Below are positions 8,140-11,830 of a stretch of DNA of 11,830 nucleotides, piece by piece. The notes under the pieces are model-generated. The model saw only the letters and a program-made list of their open reading frames with translations. It was not told where the DNA came from and did not search any database. Positions within the stretch are counted from its first letter, which is position 1; the number at the start of each line of letters is the position of its first letter. This DNA is from Thalassiosira profunda (taxonomy: Eukaryota; Bacillariophyta; Thalassiosirophyceae; Thalassiosirales; Thalassiosiraceae): contig JALLAP010001986.1 of assembly GCA_036939355.1 (NCBI GenBank), positions 1-11,830 on the forward strand, written 5' to 3'. The position numbers and the translations under genes are program-made.

Positions 8140-8593
8140 GTTCGCTGTTGCACCCGAGATCTGCAGTTGTGGAGGGGGGGGGCGGGGGGGGCGGGGGCCG
8201 GGGGCGGGGGGCGGGGGGCGGTGGACGTCCGGTGAAGCGTGACGGAGTCACACAGTCACGCCAGACCACCTCGCGCGCCGGCCGCCAGTGCGGCTTTGAT
8301 TCCGCAACAGCATGCCTCGTCGGTTTCTACTGGGCCAGAGGACAGGCGTTGGGACGCTGAGTAGTGAGAACGACGCATACGACGGTACGACGCACATCGC
8401 ATATGATGCACCCGCCTCCATACTACCTCTAGGATAAACTTGAAAGTAATTGGGTGCGGTTCAATAAGGGCACCGGCCTATCCCTAACATAGACACGGCA
8501 ATAACTATTTGGCAAAGTCACTGTGTACTTCTCCAGCTGAGTGCCAACACACACCTCCTATCCGCCCAGAAGATCACCCCATCACATCAACAT
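8140..8593. promoter_or_regulatory. Upstream region of the cystatin gene
   Basis: These 454 bp separate the cystatin start from the 3' end of the silaffin-like gene. Besides the G-tract described separately, there is an inverted repeat GTGAC-GGA-GTCAC at 8239-8251, with another GTCAC half-site shortly after (8255-8259). No coding frame with family character is seen. The part near 8400-8520 is AT-richer and probably includes the 3' UTR-side spacer of the downstream neighbour. Confidence 0.4.
8171..8222 (+). repeat. G-tract with six long G-runs (G-quadruplex potential)
   Basis: Six runs of 5 to 9 consecutive G lie within 8174-8218, separated by only one or two C. The tract sits on the template strand 35 to 80 bp before the cystatin ATG, so the transcript would carry a C-rich leader if transcription starts upstream of it. 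The composition is far from that of the surrounding DNA. It could fold into a G-quadruplex on the + strand. Confidence 0.85.
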
Positions 8594-9763
8594 TCACCGC
8601 GAGCTGCTCGCCCACACCGCCAGCCCCAGCGTCCACGCCCACACTCCAGTCCCACCACTCCACCGGCCCGCGCCATTCAGGTCCCCGTACCGCAGCAAGC
8701 TGTTTAACTCGTTCGCCCCCTCGCCGTACGCTTCCTTGCCCGTCTTCCCATTCATTCCCTTCCCACCCTTGCCGCTCCCCTTGGCGCTCTTCCCCATCGG
8801 ATCGCCGTCGCACTTGGAGTCCTTCCCGCCCTTGCCGCCGCCGTACGACATGCTCTTTTCGGATTTGGCCCCGTAGCTCAGGCTGGATTTCTCGCCCTTG
8901 GCCGAGTGGTTCATGCTGATGCTGCCCTTGCCGGTTTTGGCAAACGCCTTGGCCGATTTGGACTTGTACGAATAGGATTTGGATTTGGACGACTTGCAGT
9001 CCAGGCTCATCGTATCCTCGTCGTCGGAAGAATCGTCGGACGAATCGTTGTCGGGGGTTGGGGCAGATCCACCCGCTGCGGTGGGCGCGATCGTTGTCTC
9101 GTTGCTCTGCCGGTAGTTTCCCTGGTACCGCCAGCTGGGAGACTGGCCCAGGGCAGGGCTCGGCACGGGCGTGGCGGCATCGTCGTCGTCGTTGTCGTAA
9201 CTTTGATAGGACGTGGTAGGAGACGGCGACGGGGCCGCCGTCGTGGGCGCTTCGGTTGGGGTGAGATCTTCGACCGTCAGAGTGAACGACGCCCCCGCGC
9301 CGAACGTCTGGGACGAGACGAGCAGCTTGTACTCCACGCCGGCCATTCCGAGGAACTCCACCTCTCCGGTCTCGAACTCGACGTTGCAAACCAGCGCGTC
9401 GCAATCGCCTGTGTACATTCGGATGCCCAGTCCGGCATCGACGCTCGCCTTCAGTATCGTGTTGTCGGACGCAGGAGTGTAGCTGTACCACACGCCGGCG
9501 GCATCGGCATCGGCGTCGCACGACGCCGCGACGAAATCGGGAAGCACGTTCATTGTCGAGCCCATCGACTGGTAGGGCAGGGAGGAGACGGCCTCGGCGT
9601 TGGCGCACTCGTCGTTCGGCTGCTGGAGCAGGCGCTGCCGTTCCTCACCATTGACATTGACACGAACGCGCCGCGGGACGGTCTTGGAGGCTGCCGCAGC
9701 GGAGAGGGGGGCGGCCGCCCCGAGGAGCAGGGCGGGGGCGAGGAGGGAGGTGGGAGGCAGCAT
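8594..9763 (-). CDS. Secreted PPC-like domain protein with silaffin-like Lys/Ser-rich tail
   Basis: The 389-residue protein starts with a signal peptide (about residues 1-25, LLAPALLLGAAAPLSAAAA). A short basic propeptide-like stretch follows (PRRVRVNVNGEERQRLL). Residues 49-166 form a domain of the pre-peptidase C-terminal type (NDECANAEAV, GVWYSYT, LLVSS, FTLTVED), with C52, C82, C121 and C126 visible. Residues 167-235 are a Pro/Thr/Ser linker with Tyr and Asn. Residues 239-250 are acidic (SSDDSSDDED). Residues 256-343 are rich in Lys, Ser, Gly and Tyr (KSSKSKSYSYKSKSAKAFAK, KGGKDSK, KGSGKGGKGMNGKTGK), resembling silaffins and related diatom biosilica proteins. The last 16 residues are mildly hydrophobic (VWAWTLGLAVW), possibly a weak GPI or membrane signal. 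Silaffins carry modified Lys and phospho-Ser that promote silica deposition; a role here is inferred from composition. Full pentalysine spacing is not seen. Confidence 0.65.
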   Translation of the reverse strand: MLPPTSLLAPALLLGAAAPLSAAAASKTVPRRVRVNVNGEERQRLLQQPNDECANAEAVSSLPYQSMGSTMNVLPDFVAASCDADADAAGVWYSYTPASDNTILKASVDAGLGIRMYTGDCDALVCNVEFETGEVEFLGMAGVEYKLLVSSQTFGAGASFTLTVEDLTPTEAPTTAAPSPSPTTSYQSYDNDDDDAATPVPSPALGQSPSWRYQGNYRQSNETTIAPTAAGGSAPTPDNDSSDDSSDDEDTMSLDCKSSKSKSYSYKSKSAKAFAKTGKGSISMNHSAKGEKSSLSYGAKSEKSMSYGGGKGGKDSKCDGDPMGKSAKGSGKGGKGMNGKTGKEAYGEGANELNSLLRYGDLNGAGRWSGGTGVWAWTLGLAVWASSSR

Positions 9764-10199
9764 TGGTGCAGTGGATGCGATGTCTATTGAGCAACGGCGG
9801 CGAGGGTGGTATTCGTTGTGCGGACAATTTTGGCCATTGTGAGCTGACGAGTGGCCAAGAAGCCAGCGCGGGTCGACCAGGTGAAAATGGAGAGGGAGAG
9901 AAGCAAGGGCACTTGATGCGCACGCGCGGGAAGTCGGCAGGAAATCGTGAAATAAAAAATTCAGGGCTGTAGGTACGCCAAGTTACTTTTGTATTAGTTC
10001 CTTAGTAACTCAGATTTCTCGTAGGGCATATTTGTTATGCCACTCGAGGTTGTCTTGACAAGCAAGAGTAAGTAGGTATCGTAGAGCCTGAAGAGCCAAG
10101 CAAAGAACCGCGGCAAAGCACCGAGCCAAGAAGGATGAAAAATTAATTGTGGATCGTTCGTCTGTTTGCTTATTGTGCATTCATATCATCAGTTGTCAG
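9764..10199. other. Intergenic region between silaffin-like gene and copy C
   Basis: These 436 bp lie upstream of the silaffin-like gene and downstream of copy C, so they should include the former's promoter and the latter's 3' UTR. The middle (about 9940-10160) is AT-richer than the genes. Three inverted repeats occur close together: AGTTACT/AGTAACT (9981-9987 and 10004-10010), GGCATA/TATGCC with a 5-base loop (10025-10041), and TTGTC/GACAA with a 2-base loop (10050-10061). I see no coding frame with family features. Confidence 0.4.
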
Positions 10200-11504
10200 T
10201 CAGTTGTGCCGCCCATTCTCCTGTGCCCGAAGAAGCTCTGCGTTCTCAGCCCGCAGCCTCTCGTTCTCGGCCCGGAGTCTCTCCATCTCGGCCGCCTGCA
10301 CGGTGCTCTCTTGAAGCTGTCGTGCTTGAAGGAGCCGGTCGAACACCATGTCCTTGCAGCATTCGCAGTCGTTGCCCCCATTGCGGAACGAAATGTAGCG
10401 ACAGTTATCGCAATAATTATCGCAAGCGCCACTGTCGCAGTATTTCACACTGCCTTCCCCCTTTCTAGCGCACAGCAAACACGTGGTTGCGTTGCATTGG
10501 TCGCAGACGCGAGCGTCTTCGCCCTCAGTACGGCACTCGATGTCGCCGCACATGATGAGATTGCAATCGGCACAGGATGTGTAGGTGCTTCTACCACCAG
10601 ATGGGGGGCCGCCGCCGCAAGCGCAGAGACCCGCAGTAGCTTGTTGCTGACTGATGATGTAGCCGATCACGAATTCCTCTTTGCTACCTTCAAATCCGAA
10701 ATAGCAGAGCGCCATCGACACATTCAGCGCGTGCTTATGTCCAGCCAAGAATACCATGAACCGGTCGTTCAGTTTGCCAGGCACAATCCAGCTTCTGGGA
10801 ACTCGCGTACGTTGCAATGCGCTTCCGTCTGCAGCCAAGATACTCCCGAGGACAGAAAGTGCCGTTTCCAGCGAAAAGCAAGTCTCCTTTGGTGCCGACC
10901 CCCAGTGAGAACATGTCACAAGATGGAGGATGTTGAAGTCAATATGCTCCAAAGCCGACGATCCCCGCAGAGGCTCCAATCCCCCGCCAACCAAACTAGA
11001 GCACTTGGTGAGGTACAACTTTTTGAGGTTGCTCCCAGCGCCGATGCACGCCAGCGTCGCCCCAACATCGTCATCTGACAGATTCGAAGCCAGCTCTGGC
11101 TCAAGGTCCAAGAAATCCAACACCTCCCAACCGCCAGCGTAATACTCCTCGAAGCGACGCTGATGTACAATTTTATCCCGAGCAAGCCCCTCCGGCCAGT
11201 TTTTGTACAGGTCAGAGCCTTTCAGCTCGGAGATATTCATATCCAACACCGTCTCAAATGGAGTAGATGATAATGACGCTGCGAGAATGGCCTTGCCCGC
11301 ATCGCTGGGCTCCCCCCTCCAACCGCGATCCCTCCACGAGGAAGGAGGGGCCGTCAGCGCCACTGCCAATAGCGCCCGCGACGTCTTTGGCAAATACTCG
11401 GCGATGGCTGCCAGGGCGTCGCCGCTCAAATCCGCCAAATTATTAGCGTCATCAAAAGCAGCGAGCCGCCTGCGCTTGCTGCCGCTGCCATCGGATTTAG
11501 CCAT
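10200..11504 (-). CDS. F-box-like / LRR protein with Cys-rich tail (copy C)
   Basis: This intact 434-residue intronless gene is closely related to copy A. The basic N-terminus (GSKRRRL) is shorter. The F-box-like part is at about 23-62, the LRR-like part at about 125-195, the conserved block at about 208-290, the Cys-rich segment at 294-383 and the coiled coil at 397-430. Compared with copy A it has three extra pieces: one additional Ile in GYIISQQQ, five residues in the loop RLLQARQLQES, and one added heptad in the coiled coil (ERLRAENERLRAENAELL). The Cys of copy A's RYITC is replaced (RYISF), but the final pair is kept as CECC. A stretch of about 270 nt is near-identical to copy A, unlike the flanks. 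Start choice: first ATG of a clean frame, matching paralog layout. As with copy A, a substrate-adaptor role in an SCF ligase is only inferred. Confidence 0.75.
   Translation of the reverse strand: MAKSDGSGSKRRRLAAFDDANNLADLSGDALAAIAEYLPKTSRALLAVALTAPPSSWRDRGWRGEPSDAGKAILAASLSSTPFETVLDMNISELKGSDLYKNWPEGLARDKIVHQRRFEEYYAGGWEVLDFLDLEPELASNLSDDDVGATLACIGAGSNLKKLYLTKCSSLVGGGLEPLRGSSALEHIDFNILHLVTCSHWGSAPKETCFSLETALSVLGSILAADGSALQRTRVPRSWIVPGKLNDRFMVFLAGHKHALNVSMALCYFGFEGSKEEFVIGYIISQQQATAGLCACGGGPPSGGRSTYTSCADCNLIMCGDIECRTEGEDARVCDQCNATTCLLCARKGEGSVKYCDSGACDNYCDNCRYISFRNGGNDCECCKDMVFDRLLQARQLQESTVQAAEMERLRAENERLRAENAELLRAQENGRHN
10242..10283. repeat. Tandem 21-bp repeat encoding extra coiled-coil heptad
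   Basis: Two adjacent 21-bp units (10242-10262 and 10263-10283) differ at three positions. They encode one heptad each, ERLRAEN-like, in the C-terminal coiled coil of copy C. Copies A and B have only one such unit, so this is a lineage-specific heptad gain. Nearby, CTTGAAG is repeated with a 15-bp offset (10310 and 10325), accounting for the five extra residues in the preceding loop. Confidence 0.7.
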
Positions 11505-11830
11505 CGTGCTGTGTTCGACAATTGACTACGAGCGAGGGGGGCGTGATGTGTCGCTTGAGCTGCGATAGGATACCGCCCTCACCGCCCAGCCGCTGTAGCA
11601 CCTTGCGCTGCTGCTAATAATTAACCAACGCCTCTTCCGGGCTTCCGCGGGGCTTCCGCGTGATGGTGGGAGGGGGCGCCTCTCCCCGCGGCATTCGCCT
11701 CTTCCCCTCTTCCTCTTGCTCCTTGCTCCTCCGGATTCGTCGTCCGTACGTATGTACCTCTTCCCTCCGCGGGACCGAGAGGCAAAGAACAACAACAACA
11801 ACGCACGACAACGGCAACCCCCGGCCGGCC
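11505..11830. promoter_or_regulatory. Upstream region of copy C
   Basis: These 326 bp precede the copy C start and run to the window edge. About 11672-11732 is almost all pyrimidine on the + strand. GCTTCCGCG occurs twice (11641-11649 and 11652-11660). Short frames on the minus strand begin near 11801-11817 but differ in sequence and look like products of the AAC repeat and GC-rich DNA. None of the motifs of the copy A/B promoter region were found here. Confidence 0.4.
11788..11802 (+). repeat. Short (AAC)5 microsatellite
   Basis: Five perfect AAC units. On the minus strand they encode runs of Val or Cys that make short spurious frames look like signal peptides. Confidence 0.9.

Noticed and set aside
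7306..8235. A 309-codon + strand frame across the whole cystatin gene
   Set aside because: It runs through exon and intron alike, ends in the G-tract, and has no family motif, whereas the minus strand gives a spliced cystatin with a correct QVVAG.
8455..8500. GGTTCAATAAGG looked like a tRNA B-box
   Set aside because: It lacks the conserved CC at the end of the T-arm, and no A-box or cloverleaf can be placed around it.
8574..9608. Second minus-strand frame of 344 codons over the silaffin-like gene
   Set aside because: Arg-rich shifted-frame translation lacking a signal peptide or domain; it only mirrors the true frame.
8906..9790. Long + strand frame antisense to the silaffin-like gene
   Set aside because: Low-complexity Gly/Arg/Val sequence produced by GC-rich codons of the real gene on the other strand, which has a signal peptide and a recognisable domain.
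10149..11078. Long + strand open frame (309 codons) antisense to copy C, with related frames opposite copies A (3763-4440) and B (6783-7112)
   Set aside because: The similarity between these antisense frames follows from the sense genes being paralogs with few codons that give antisense stops. The sense strand carries the conserved Cys spacing and domain order.
11526..11817. Short minus-strand frames near the right edge, one beginning like a signal peptide (MPLSCVVVVVLCL)
   Set aside because: The hydrophobic run is the translation of the (AAC)5 microsatellite, and the rest is low-complexity Arg/Glu/Pro sequence.

Overview
This window looks like nuclear DNA of a centric diatom, most probably a Thalassiosira; T. 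oceanica is my best guess from memory of its protein families. The genes are eukaryotic in layout: each has its own promoter space, and one has a clear GT-AG intron. Several belong to families I associate with Thalassiosira: a RING-CH/TPR protein ending in an SH3-like domain, F-box-like/LRR proteins with a Cys-rich tail, a secreted cystatin, and a secreted Lys/Ser-rich silaffin-like protein. Species assignment is inference; no database was searched.

Layout, left to right. The 3' part of an allantoinase gene (+, 2-946) runs convergently into a RING-CH/TPR gene (-, 1003-2426), which carries an apparent single-base deletion exactly at one zinc-ligand cysteine. Divergent from it is a single-membrane-span protein rich in Pro, Ser and Trp (+, 2713-3648). 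Next come two head-to-head members of an F-box-like/LRR/Cys-rich family: copy A (-, 3826-5124, intact) and copy B (+, 5709-7118, frameshifted and interrupted). They share a 584-bp intergenic region holding a perfect inverted repeat. A two-exon cystatin gene follows (-, 8139-7327), with an extreme G-tract just upstream of its start. Then a secreted protein with a PPC-like N-terminal domain and a silaffin-like Lys/Ser/Gly-rich tail (-, 8594-9763). Last is copy C of the F-box-like family (-, 10200-11504, intact), followed by GC- and pyrimidine-rich upstream DNA.

How the genes relate. There is no operon. Allantoinase belongs to purine-ureide breakdown. The RING-CH protein and the F-box-like proteins could all be ubiquitin-ligase components, and the cystatin would inhibit papain-type cysteine proteases, so the region leans toward protein turnover. 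That theme is an inference and may be coincidence. The clearest evolutionary signal is local expansion of the F-box-like family, with one decaying or restructured copy and a patch of high nucleotide identity between copies A and C that suggests gene conversion. I see no rRNA, tRNA, CRISPR or recognisable transposon.
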